DNA of 64,000 nucleotides from the NCBI RefSeq assembly GCF_002979755.1, contig NZ_PCPP01000001.1:156665-220664 (forward strand). The letters run 5' to 3'. Position 1 is the stretch's first letter; every line of letters begins with the position of its first letter. This document shows, piece by piece, positions 31,530-39,044 of this stretch. The notes under the pieces were generated by a model that made no database searches, had not been told where the DNA came from, and saw nothing but the letters and a program-made list of their open reading frames with translations. Both the position numbers and the translations under genes were made by a program. The stretch is from Chryseobacterium culicis. Its GTDB lineage: Bacteria > Bacteroidota > Bacteroidia > Flavobacteriales > Weeksellaceae.

Positions 31530-33790
31530 TAATTAACCACTCCTATTTTGGCGGTAGCTTTATCAGACCCGTCTTCATTCGTCATCAGGACAAAATAAAT
31601 CCCTGATGCTACTCTTGTTCCTTTCTGGTTATTAAGATCCCATTCATAATAACCTCCTCTTGCTACTGCAGAGTGAACTACATTTCCTGCAGCATCCACA
31701 ATTCTTATATTGGTTTTTTCTGCTAGACCTTTAATCGTAACTTTTCCTTTGAAATTAGAATAAACAACAGGATTAGGATACACCATAACATCCCCGAAAT
31801 TAGAGGTCACATCTGCAACATCTCCCTGATAGGTTACAATCCCATTATAGGTTACAAAATATACTTTACCTGTTTTTTTATCAACTTTTATATCGGTAAC
31901 ACTATTCGTAGGAAGAGGTGAATTTTCCTTTGTAAAATGCTTTATGGTTCTCTGACCATCGGCAGAAAGGTAATAAACTCCACCGCCGTCAACAGATACC
32001 CATTTGTAATCACCGGCATCTACTGCAATCTGCAGAATTGCTGATTCTCTGAAAAGTTCTTCACCTAAACCATTCTGCTCTATAACTATAGGTTCTACTT
32101 CAGGCTGAGAACTCTTTATTTCAGTTGCTGCGTTGCGCATGATTCTTAAACCTCCATCCGTACCGATCCAGGCATCACCGGATTTATCAAATGCAACGGA
32201 TAATATACCTCCTGAACTATTAAATCCGTTAGAACTTCCTAGGATATAATCAGTGTCATCGGAAAGATTAGTTGCACTTTTATAGTCATATACCCAAAAA
32301 TTATTAGATCTTGGGAGTGGTGTCCAAAGCATATTTTCATGGAAAACAGGTTTCTGTATCCCGTCACTGGCAAGAACTATTTTCTTGATGAGAAAATCAT
32401 CGCTTGTTTTATCGTAGATTCCCATAGAAGGGTTTCCATCGTTGAATCCAAAAGAAACAAACAGATTATTCTGAGGATCTACAGCAAAACCTACAGGACG
32501 TCTGTAATAAGGTTGTGCTCCAAGATCATAATATTTTACCAGCTCAAAATCTTTGCTTGTGGCATTATATTTCATTCTATATACTCCGTTAGCACGCATT
32601 GTATAATTGGTGAAAAGTACCTCATTGCCATTGTAAGGACTAATAATAGCATCCAGTACATTAACGAACTCTGGAGGATTTTTAACAAAGAATGAAGGAT
32701 AAATCCATTCTGTACCATTGAAATAATAAAAACCAGGACTTGGTAGTTGTGCAGGAATAGCCGGGTGGTTATAATTATTTGCTCTGGCTCCAGAAGAAAC
32801 CAAAAGCTGGCTATTATCAAAAAGATTGATATTATAGGCAAAATTGAAGAAAGGACCTGAGGGTTTAAAAGTATTGTTACTTTCATCCTTTATCCCTGAC
32901 AATACTGTTCCTCCTAAAATTTTTCCACCGGCTGTTAGTGCAGTATTACATTCTTCACCAAGGCTTACCGCATTTTGTGATACTCCATTGATGCCGTAAG
33001 TGTACACTCTGTTATCTGTAACGACGATACTATTGGAGGTAATGACAACATCCCGGATTTTTTCGAAAGTTGTAGGAAGTTGTGTTGGAGTACCGTTATT
33101 ATAAATATAGGCTGCTGTATTCGTTGAGAAAACCAGTTCTGATTCTGAATCTATATGTTTAAAAGCTCCGGGAGCTTCCGTTGTCCAGGTAGAATATACC
33201 GGAAACGTAGTATTCATTTGATGGCTTTTCAATCCTGTGTCAGTTACAGAATATACTTTATTCCCGAATATTGTGGCTTCATTACTGGCCTGGTAAACCC
33301 CGCCAGACAGGAAAAATGCTGAATCACCAAATTCTTTATTCTGCAGGTTAAATATGGATAGCCCATACCCGACAGAAATTACCGCCTGATCTCCGGTTAT
33401 GGAAATATGGTTGATTTTTTTATTCCCATTATATCCTGTCGCAATAGGAATATCAACAATATATTTGATCTCTTGTGGCGTGATCACATCCATAGATCCG
33501 TTTTCATAACCGATAAGCCCGGTTTTAGTTTGTGGATTATAATCAAAGGCTGTGATTCCGATATTGTGCAGACCATTGGCCTTGGATAACTTCGTAATTT
33601 CTCCTGTTGATATGGTATAATAGAATATTCCGTTTTCTGTGGCCGCAATGATTTTTCCATTGTCTTCTTTCATTGCTAAGATCTTGTTGTAAGAAAACAG
33701 ATCAGCCCATTTTTTGGATGAAATAACCTGAGCTTTTATCAGCTGCAGGGATGCTAAAATACCAAGAGAAATTATAGAGAGTTTTTTCAT
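31529..33790 (-). CDS. porZ: PorZ-like two-propeller protein of type IX secretion
   Basis: A 753-residue exported protein. A signal peptide (1-20) is followed by beta-propeller repeats, beginning WADLFSYNKILAMKEDNGKIIAATENGIFYY (about 28-58) and continuing with AGDYKWVSVDGGGVYYL and VTDIKVDKKTGKVYFVTYNGI. It ends in a type A T9SS sorting domain, from VMVYPNPV to GIYFVLMTNEDG (about 680-753). PorZ belongs to the cell-surface attachment complex (with PorU, PorV and PorQ) that anchors T9SS cargo to A-type lipopolysaccharide. Its linkage to recO here fits flavobacterial genomes as far as I know. It starts 1 base after the nucleotidase-domain gene. Confidence 0.85.
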   Translation of the reverse strand: MKKLSIISLGILASLQLIKAQVISSKKWADLFSYNKILAMKEDNGKIIAATENGIFYYTISTGEITKLSKANGLHNIGITAFDYNPQTKTGLIGYENGSMDVITPQEIKYIVDIPIATGYNGNKKINHISITGDQAVISVGYGLSIFNLQNKEFGDSAFFLSGGVYQASNEATIFGNKVYSVTDTGLKSHQMNTTFPVYSTWTTEAPGAFKHIDSESELVFSTNTAAYIYNNGTPTQLPTTFEKIRDVVITSNSIVVTDNRVYTYGINGVSQNAVSLGEECNTALTAGGKILGGTVLSGIKDESNNTFKPSGPFFNFAYNINLFDNSQLLVSSGARANNYNHPAIPAQLPSPGFYYFNGTEWIYPSFFVKNPPEFVNVLDAIISPYNGNEVLFTNYTMRANGVYRMKYNATSKDFELVKYYDLGAQPYYRRPVGFAVDPQNNLFVSFGFNDGNPSMGIYDKTSDDFLIKKIVLASDGIQKPVFHENMLWTPLPRSNNFWVYDYKSATNLSDDTDYILGSSNGFNSSGGILSVAFDKSGDAWIGTDGGLRIMRNAATEIKSSQPEVEPIVIEQNGLGEELFRESAILQIAVDAGDYKWVSVDGGGVYYLSADGQRTIKHFTKENSPLPTNSVTDIKVDKKTGKVYFVTYNGIVTYQGDVADVTSNFGDVMVYPNPVVYSNFKGKVTIKGLAEKTNIRIVDAAGNVVHSAVARGGYYEWDLNNQKGTRVASGIYFVLMTNEDGSDKATAKIGVVN

Positions 33791-33791
33791 A

Positions 33792-34742
33792 TTATGCGGT
33801 TATGCTGCTATCTATTACCTGATTGTTCCAGGAAATATGCTGTACGTTTTTGTTTGTATCAAAATAAAAATCTATTCTGCCCAAAAGAAGTCCTGCCCAT
33901 CCAACCTGGTTGACAAGAACATTTTTGCCTTGTCTGTTGGTAAAAGATTGAGGTTCTGGTAAGAATGTATGAGTATGGCCCCCTAAGATAATATCAATAT
34001 TTTCTGTATTGGCGGCTAAAATTTTATCGCTTATTTTATTAGGTTCATCTCTGTAGTCGTAGCCGATATGGGAAAGGCAAATTACCAGATCACATTTCTG
34101 ATCTTTTTTCAGGAAATCTGAATAATGCTGTGCTACATCAATAGGATTGGAATACACGGTTTCTCCATACTGTTTTTTGCCTACAAGACCATCCAGCTGG
34201 ATTCCCACTCCGAAAATTCCTACTTTGATTCCATTCTTGTTGAAGATCTGATAAGGGGAAGTTTTCCCATCAAGAACGGTATTTTTAAAATCATAATTGG
34301 AACAGATAAAAGGAAACTTCGCATTAGGAAGCACTTTTAAAAATCCATCAAGACCATTGTCGAAATCATGATTTCCCATGGTAGAGGCATCATATTTCAT
34401 CATGGACATTAATTTGAACTCCAGTTCTCCTCCGAAAAAATTAAAATAAGGAGTTCCCTGGAAAATATCTCCCGAATCAAGAAGAAGAACATTATTTTCC
34501 TGATTTCTGATTTGTTGAATTAAATTCGCTCTTCTTGCAAAACCTCCCTGATTGGGATTTTTTGTATAGCTTGCGTCAAAAGGCTCTATTCTGCTATGTT
34601 GGTCATTGGTATGAAGAATGGTCAGTTTATTTGCTGATTTTACATTGAGGATTTTTAATTCTTCCGCCATCATCATGTTGGGAGCTAAAGCCATTGCTAA
34701 AGATCCGCCGCCTATTGCTTTTAAAAAACTTTTTCTATCCAT
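33792..34742 (-). CDS. Exported metallophosphatase (5'-nucleotidase catalytic half)
   Basis: A 316-residue calcineurin-like phosphoesterase with a Tat-like signal (MDRKSFLKAIGGGSLAMALA). All metal motifs of 5'-nucleotidase N-terminal domains are present: TILHTNDQHSR (about 41-51), LLLDSGDIFQGTP, TMGNHDFDNG, VICLSHIGYD and ILGGHTHTFL. It lacks the C-terminal substrate-binding domain, which is encoded by the gene just upstream. Together they rebuild a UshA-type 5'-nucleotidase split over two genes, acting outside the cytoplasm on nucleotides. Its ATG shares a base with the upstream stop. The family is certain; assembly of the two halves is inferred. Confidence 0.92.
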   Translation of the reverse strand: MDRKSFLKAIGGGSLAMALAPNMMMAEELKILNVKSANKLTILHTNDQHSRIEPFDASYTKNPNQGGFARRANLIQQIRNQENNVLLLDSGDIFQGTPYFNFFGGELEFKLMSMMKYDASTMGNHDFDNGLDGFLKVLPNAKFPFICSNYDFKNTVLDGKTSPYQIFNKNGIKVGIFGVGIQLDGLVGKKQYGETVYSNPIDVAQHYSDFLKKDQKCDLVICLSHIGYDYRDEPNKISDKILAANTENIDIILGGHTHTFLPEPQSFTNRQGKNVLVNQVGWAGLLLGRIDFYFDTNKNVQHISWNNQVIDSSITA

Positions 34743-35500
34743 TATTTCTTCCCGATAAAATTTAAACGAACCTCCGAATTTGCCACAACTTCAGGGGATT
34801 TCTTAAAATAATCGATAAATAAATCTCTCATTTTAATCCCTGTTGCAATGGATTCTCCTTTTGCAAAGAATTTCATATTGTCTCCTCCCAGCGCAAGATA
34901 GTCTGAAGTGGCAATATAATAATCTTTTGCCGGATCTACTGCTTTTCCGTTGATTAAGGTTTTGATTACCTGTCCGTTATTTGTTTCAATGTATAAATGA
35001 GAAACAGGATTGTTGACCTGCGTTTTTGCATAATACTCAAAAAGACCCGGTAAATCTGCTCCTTTCATTTTTACAATGACCACCTCATTTTCGAAAGGCA
35101 TTACTTCAAATACATTTTTAAGTAAAATATCTCCTTTTCCAATAGTGGTACGGATTCCTCCGATATTGATCAGCGCAGCATCTACGTTTTGCTTAAGATG
35201 AGTTTTAATCCATTCATTACCTCCTTCAAACGTATAGTCAGCTAAAAGATTTCCCAGATTGCTGTTATCACCCTGCTTGGTAAGATCCACATTCGTGTGT
35301 GAAATCTTCTGGTTCATTTCTTTGTCCAGTTTCTGCTTATAGGGCTCAATAAATTTTACAAACTCCTCATCATTCTTTAGCTCATTATTAATAGAAATAT
35401 TTTTCTGGGTCTTTACATTTACAAGCATCGGCGCAGAAGCCGTTTTGCATGCTGTAAGGGACGCCAGAGCAATTCCTAGTAACAAGAATTTATTTTTCAT
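34742..35500 (-). CDS. Lipoprotein with 5'-nucleotidase C-terminal domain
   Basis: A 252-residue lipoprotein: MKNKFLLLGIALASLTAC with the lipobox LTAC. It consists of the 5'-nucleotidase C-terminal (substrate-binding) domain, recognised from NLGNLLADYTFEG, ALINIGGIRTTIGKGDILLKNVFEVMPFENEVV and SDYLALGGDNMKFF. It has no catalytic metal domain; that lies in the next gene. The open frame starts seven codons earlier (35521), but the minus-strand -7 element at 35519-35526 overlaps there, so I place the start at 35500. It is the first gene of the operon with metallophosphatase, porZ and recO. Confidence 0.9.
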   Translation of the reverse strand: MKNKFLLLGIALASLTACKTASAPMLVNVKTQKNISINNELKNDEEFVKFIEPYKQKLDKEMNQKISHTNVDLTKQGDNSNLGNLLADYTFEGGNEWIKTHLKQNVDAALINIGGIRTTIGKGDILLKNVFEVMPFENEVVIVKMKGADLPGLFEYYAKTQVNNPVSHLYIETNNGQVIKTLINGKAVDPAKDYYIATSDYLALGGDNMKFFAKGESIATGIKMRDLFIDYFKKSPEVVANSEVRLNFIGKK

Positions 35501-35518
35501 AATCTCTTTTAGTATATG

Positions 35519-35526
35519 CAAATATA
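35519..35526 (-). promoter_or_regulatory. -7 element of the nucleotidase-porZ-recO operon
   Basis: CAAATATA on the plus strand is TATATTTG on the minus strand, fitting TAnnTTTG, 18 bases before the ATG at 35500. Confidence 0.6.
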
Positions 35527-35580
35527 ACTATATGTATAATAAAACATTATTATTTATTACAAATTCTTACTGTAAATTAT

Positions 35581-35588
35581 TAAATTTG
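35581..35588 (+). promoter_or_regulatory. -7 element of dapA
   Basis: TAAATTTG fits TAnnTTTG and lies 19 bases before the dapA ATG. Confidence 0.6.
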
Positions 35589-35607
35589 GCAAAAATAATT
35601 CTAACAG

Positions 35608-36480
35608 ATGAGCATTTTAAAAGGAGTAGGTGTTGCATTGGTAACACCCTTTAATGAAGATTTATCCGTTGACTTCGATAGTTTAACAAAACTTGTGGAG
35701 TACAATATCGACAACGGGACCAATTATTTGGTTGTATTGGGAACAACGGCAGAAGCCGCAACGCTTTCTGCTGAGGAGAAGAAACAGGTAATTGAGCATA
35801 TCATTAAGGTAAATAATAAACGTCTTCCTTTAGTGTTGGGAATTGGCGGTAACGATACTCTTGATGTCAAGAAACAGATTGAAGAAGCAGACCTTTCTGC
35901 ATTTGAAGCAGTACTTTCTGTGTCTCCATACTATAATAAACCTAATCAGGAAGGTCTTTATCAGCATTATAAAGCGTTAGCTTCCACAGGAAAAAATATT
36001 ATCATCTATAATGTTCCTTCAAGAACCGGGCAGAATGTAGAAGCAGATACTACGATTCGTCTTGCAAAAGAATTCCCTAATTTGTTTTTGATTAAGGAAG
36101 CTGCACCCAATATTTTACAGTACTTTGATATTCTGAGAAAGAAACCTGAAGGTTTTTCTTTAGTTTCCGGAGATGATGAATATACATTACCTGTAACATT
36201 AGCGGGAGGTGATGGTGTAATTTCCGTAATCGGGCAGGCGTATCCTAAAGAATTTTCTACTATGGTACAGCTGGCTTTCGAAGGAAAGGTAAAAGAAGCT
36301 TATGAAATCCACAACAAGCTGGTAGATATTACCCGTCTGATTTTTGCAGAAGGAAACCCTTGCGGTATTAAAGTAATATTGACAGAAAAAGGGATTATTA
36401 AGAATTATCTGAGACTTCCTTTGGTAAAGGCTTCAGAAGGTCTTCATGCAAAAATTAAGGCTGAAATGGCAAACCTTTAA
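35608..36480 (+). CDS. dapA: 4-hydroxy-tetrahydrodipicolinate synthase
   Basis: A 290-residue DapA that condenses pyruvate with aspartate semialdehyde in lysine and diaminopimelate synthesis. The TIM-barrel landmarks are present: VTPF (12-15), GTTAEAATLS (45-54), the proton-relay Tyr134 with Arg139 in IIIYNVPSRTG, the Schiff-base Lys163 in LIKEAAPN, and GDDEYTLPVTLAGGDGVISV. The usual KEASG reads KEAAP, a minor change next to the Lys. It has its own promoter and terminator. The identification is certain. Confidence 0.97.
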   Translation: MSILKGVGVALVTPFNEDLSVDFDSLTKLVEYNIDNGTNYLVVLGTTAEAATLSAEEKKQVIEHIIKVNNKRLPLVLGIGGNDTLDVKKQIEEADLSAFEAVLSVSPYYNKPNQEGLYQHYKALASTGKNIIIYNVPSRTGQNVEADTTIRLAKEFPNLFLIKEAAPNILQYFDILRKKPEGFSLVSGDDEYTLPVTLAGGDGVISVIGQAYPKEFSTMVQLAFEGKVKEAYEIHNKLVDITRLIFAEGNPCGIKVILTEKGIIKNYLRLPLVKASEGLHAKIKAEMANL

Positions 36481-36548
36481 TAATGAACTGACAGGATGAA
36501 TTTTAATCATGTTTTAAGACTCATCAGTCATCATTGAACAATATAAAG

Positions 36549-36576
36549 AGTGAAAAGTTTAGGCTTTTCACTTTTT
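36549..36576 (+). terminator. Terminator of dapA
   Basis: AGTGAAAAG (36549-36557) pairs with CTTTTCACT (36564-36572), followed by TTTTT. Confidence 0.8.
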
Positions 36577-36599
36577 TAATCATCATACTATAACAAATC

Positions 36600-37103
36600 A
36601 TGAAATTAAAACAGGCAACAGCTGCAGACATCCCGTTAATTCAGGATCTTGCGCGAAGATCATGGGAAAATGCTTACGCAGATATTCTTTCGAAGGAACA
36701 GATGGAATTCATGCTTTCTGGAATGTATTCTGAAACTGAAATTCTCAATCATTTCCAAAATCCGCATTATCATTATTATCTTATTCAGGATGAAGATAAT
36801 GATTCCTATGAAGGCTTTATCGGATACGAACATCATTATGAAGAAAAAACCACCAAGCTGCATCGCATTTATCTGGTTCCGGAGAGCAAAGGAAAAGGGT
36901 TCGGAAAAGAAGCCCTTCGGTTTCTCAATGAGAAGGTTTATGAAAACGAAAACGATAGAATTATTTTAAATGTCAATAAATACAATTCTGCCAGAAACTT
37001 CTATGAATCCCAGGGATACAGGGTTTACGATGAAGGTGTTTTTGACATTGGGAACGGTTTTGTAATGGATGATTTTCTAATGGAATTTCTAATTCACAGA
37101 TAA
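36600..37103 (+). CDS. GNAT-family N-acetyltransferase
   Basis: A 167-residue acetyltransferase with a clear acetyl-CoA loop: LHRIYLVPESKGKGFGKEALRFLNEKV (about 87-113), then LNVNKYNSARNFYESQGYRVYDEGVFDIGNGFVMDDFLMEF, close to the PaiA/RimI-like spermidine and small-amine acetyltransferase group. It is cytoplasmic and monocistronic between the dapA terminator and a hairpin at 37274. The substrate is unknown; a polyamine is possible. The family is certain. Confidence 0.92.
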   Translation: MKLKQATAADIPLIQDLARRSWENAYADILSKEQMEFMLSGMYSETEILNHFQNPHYHYYLIQDEDNDSYEGFIGYEHHYEEKTTKLHRIYLVPESKGKGFGKEALRFLNEKVYENENDRIILNVNKYNSARNFYESQGYRVYDEGVFDIGNGFVMDDFLMEFLIHR

Positions 37104-37273
37104 ATGACTTAAAATTTTGTAACTTTATCCTGTAATTCTATAACAAGTGACTTCTTTTTTTAATTCATCTTTGCTTCAGAACCAAATCACTTATTACAAT
37201 ACATTCATATGCTTGGTTTTGAGCTGAATCAGCTTTTTATCAGTATATTTTTTTCATCCTTAGTGTTTAAATT

Positions 37274-37301
37274 CCTGTATTCAATAATACAGGAGTTTTT
37301 T
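37274..37301 (+). terminator. Terminator upstream of the araC-like gene
   Basis: CCTGTATT (37274-37281) and AATACAGG (37286-37293) with a four-base loop are followed by AGTTTTTT. The 170 bases between the GNAT stop and this hairpin show no gene. Confidence 0.75.
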
Positions 37302-37399
37302 CGTATATATCGCAAAAATAAAAAAAATAAAGCTATTTCACTTTTAAATGAAATAAATTATTATATTTACTAAATAAAACTGGCTTTATATATACTAGG

Positions 37400-37981
37400 A
37401 TGAAAATGTATGTTAAATTTGATTTCAATGCCCTCTGCAAAAAGGTATTGGACGAGAAACTAAAAGAACACGGGCTGAAGTACAGGTTACTGAACTTCGG
37501 TGAAGTAGAATTCTATGAGCCCCTTACCCAAGAACAGCACAATCTTTTTAAGAAAAATCTTGAAGATTATGGTATCGAGATCATAGAAAGCCAAAAAACC
37601 GCTTTGGTACAGAAAATAAAAGATGCTATTGTAGAACTTGTCTTTTCTGATGAGATTATTCCCGTAAAAGCATCGATCTATATTTCTGAGAAACTGAATC
37701 ACAGCTACGGATATCTTTCCAATCTATTTTCAGAAGTGGCTTACACGTCTATAGAGAACTTTATCATTCTGCAAAAGATAGAGCATGCAAAAGCTTTGAT
37801 CATAAGAAACAAGCAAAGCCTTACAGAAATTGCCCACAAGCTGAATTACTCCAGTGTGGCGCATTTGAGTACCCAGTTTAAAAATACAACAGGAATCACT
37901 CCATCCCAGTTTCAAAAGATTATTGGCAGACGAAGAAGAGTACAAAGCATGGTAATAAACCCTAAAATGCAGTATGAATAA
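37400..37981 (+). CDS. AraC-family helix-turn-helix regulator
   Basis: A 193-residue regulator. The C-terminal two-helix-turn-helix domain (about 90-180) is typical AraC: ASIYISEKLNHSYGYLSNLFSEVAYTSIENFIILQKIEHAKALI, then LTEIAHKLNYSSVAHLSTQFKNTTGITPSQFQKI. The N-terminal 65 residues (MYVKFDFNALCKKVLDEKLKEHGLKYRLLNFGEVEF) look like a small ferredoxin-like alpha/beta domain rather than a sugar-binding cupin. Its end overlaps the receiver-domain gene by 8 bases, so they are coupled and may act as one split response regulator. Targets are unknown. Confidence 0.9.
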   Translation: MKMYVKFDFNALCKKVLDEKLKEHGLKYRLLNFGEVEFYEPLTQEQHNLFKKNLEDYGIEIIESQKTALVQKIKDAIVELVFSDEIIPVKASIYISEKLNHSYGYLSNLFSEVAYTSIENFIILQKIEHAKALIIRNKQSLTEIAHKLNYSSVAHLSTQFKNTTGITPSQFQKIIGRRRRVQSMVINPKMQYE

Positions 37982-38420
37982 AGAATTTCTGAACGTAATA
38001 GTAGCAGATAGCGATGACAATACATTGATTTTTTTTAAAAATATTCTAAAAGAGTTGAAAATCTCTATAAAAGTTCAATGTTTCAGTAACGGAAAAAACC
38101 TGATGGAATATCTCAATAATGAGGATGCTGTAGTTCCGGAAATTGTTTTTATCAACCACGCTATTCCTGGAAAGACAAGCATGGAGTGCCTGGAAGATAT
38201 CACTTCAAATTCAAAATTCAAGAATATGGTGACGGCTATTTTTTCTGAACCGATTCCGGAAAATGAAATAGAAGATATTTTTGTAAAAGGAGCTCACATT
38301 TTTATGAAAAAACCTGATTGTTTTGATAAGCTTAAAAAGGTGCTTACGGAAGTTATTACCATCAATTGGCAGTATCACACTTCGGGATTGAATAAAGATA
38401 ATTTAATCCTTAAAGTATGA
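37974..38420 (+). CDS. Receiver-only response regulator lacking the phospho-acceptor Asp
   Basis: A 148-residue single-domain receiver. The acidic pocket VADSDDN (10-16), the conserved Thr87 (TAIFSE) and Lys112/Lys113 (FMKKPD) are in place. The site that should be the phosphorylated Asp is Asn61 in IVFINHAIPG (four residues before the conserved Pro). It therefore cannot be phosphorylated in the usual way and may be a constitutive or ligand-regulated pseudo-receiver. It overlaps the AraC-type gene by 8 bases. No output domain is present. The fold is clear; the function is inferred. Confidence 0.88.
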   Translation: MNKEFLNVIVADSDDNTLIFFKNILKELKISIKVQCFSNGKNLMEYLNNEDAVVPEIVFINHAIPGKTSMECLEDITSNSKFKNMVTAIFSEPIPENEIEDIFVKGAHIFMKKPDCFDKLKKVLTEVITINWQYHTSGLNKDNLILKV

Positions 38421-39042
38421 TGGATAAGGGATTTATTAATTTAGTGTTAAGAATTTTTGAATCATATTTACTGCATACTATTCACAAATAAGTGATAATT
38501 TTATAACGAATAATTAAAATAATATAAAAGGCATCTGAATTAATATACTGACATTTGTAAAAGTAAACTCAGACACAAATTTCATTATATAGTAGAAGAT
38601 ACAGATGAATGAAAGGTAATTGTTTCTAAAAATAAAGAATTATATAAATCACGATGTTAGTTAACAAAATGAATTATAATAATTTTCCAATTTTAAAGCA
38701 CAGAAGATCTTTAAACAAAACGGTACAATCATGAAAACTCAATAAGTAGTTGGAGGTATTTTTATTCGTTTCATTCCCTCATCTCCACCGAAAAACAGTT
38801 AGTTTTTATAATAAGCAAGTTGGAAAAAAATAATTCATTTTGTTTTTTATAATTTATTTTAATAGTTAGGTCTTAGACTATTTATCTATTATATTGTTAT
38901 ATAAATATTTTTTCACACCACACCACATCACAAAATATTAAGCCTAACTATTAAAATAAATTTATTTTGAACAGACCAAAAGTAATTTCTTCTAAATAAC
39001 AGTTTTATAAGGGGGCCGCAGGAAAATTTTCTGCGGTTTTTT
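38421..39042 (+). other. 622-base structured non-coding region, possible ncRNA
   Basis: No credible ORF is present. It holds a perfect 20-bp inverted repeat (38851-38870 with 38944-38963) around a 73-base loop. That loop contains a second inverted pair (AATATTTT/AAAATATT) and an unusual CA-rich tract (CACACCACACCACATCAC). About 50 bases later a strong plus-strand terminator follows (39016-39044). Either this is a very long 3' UTR of the receiver gene or it holds a separate small RNA gene. Confidence 0.5.
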
Positions 39043-39044
39043 TT
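39016..39044 (+). terminator. Strong plus-strand terminator without a nearby gene
   Basis: CCGCAG (39016-39021) pairs with CTGCGG (39031-39036), followed by eight T. The last annotated plus-strand gene ends 590 bases earlier. On the minus strand no T-run follows, so it is not a good recG terminator. Confidence 0.85.
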
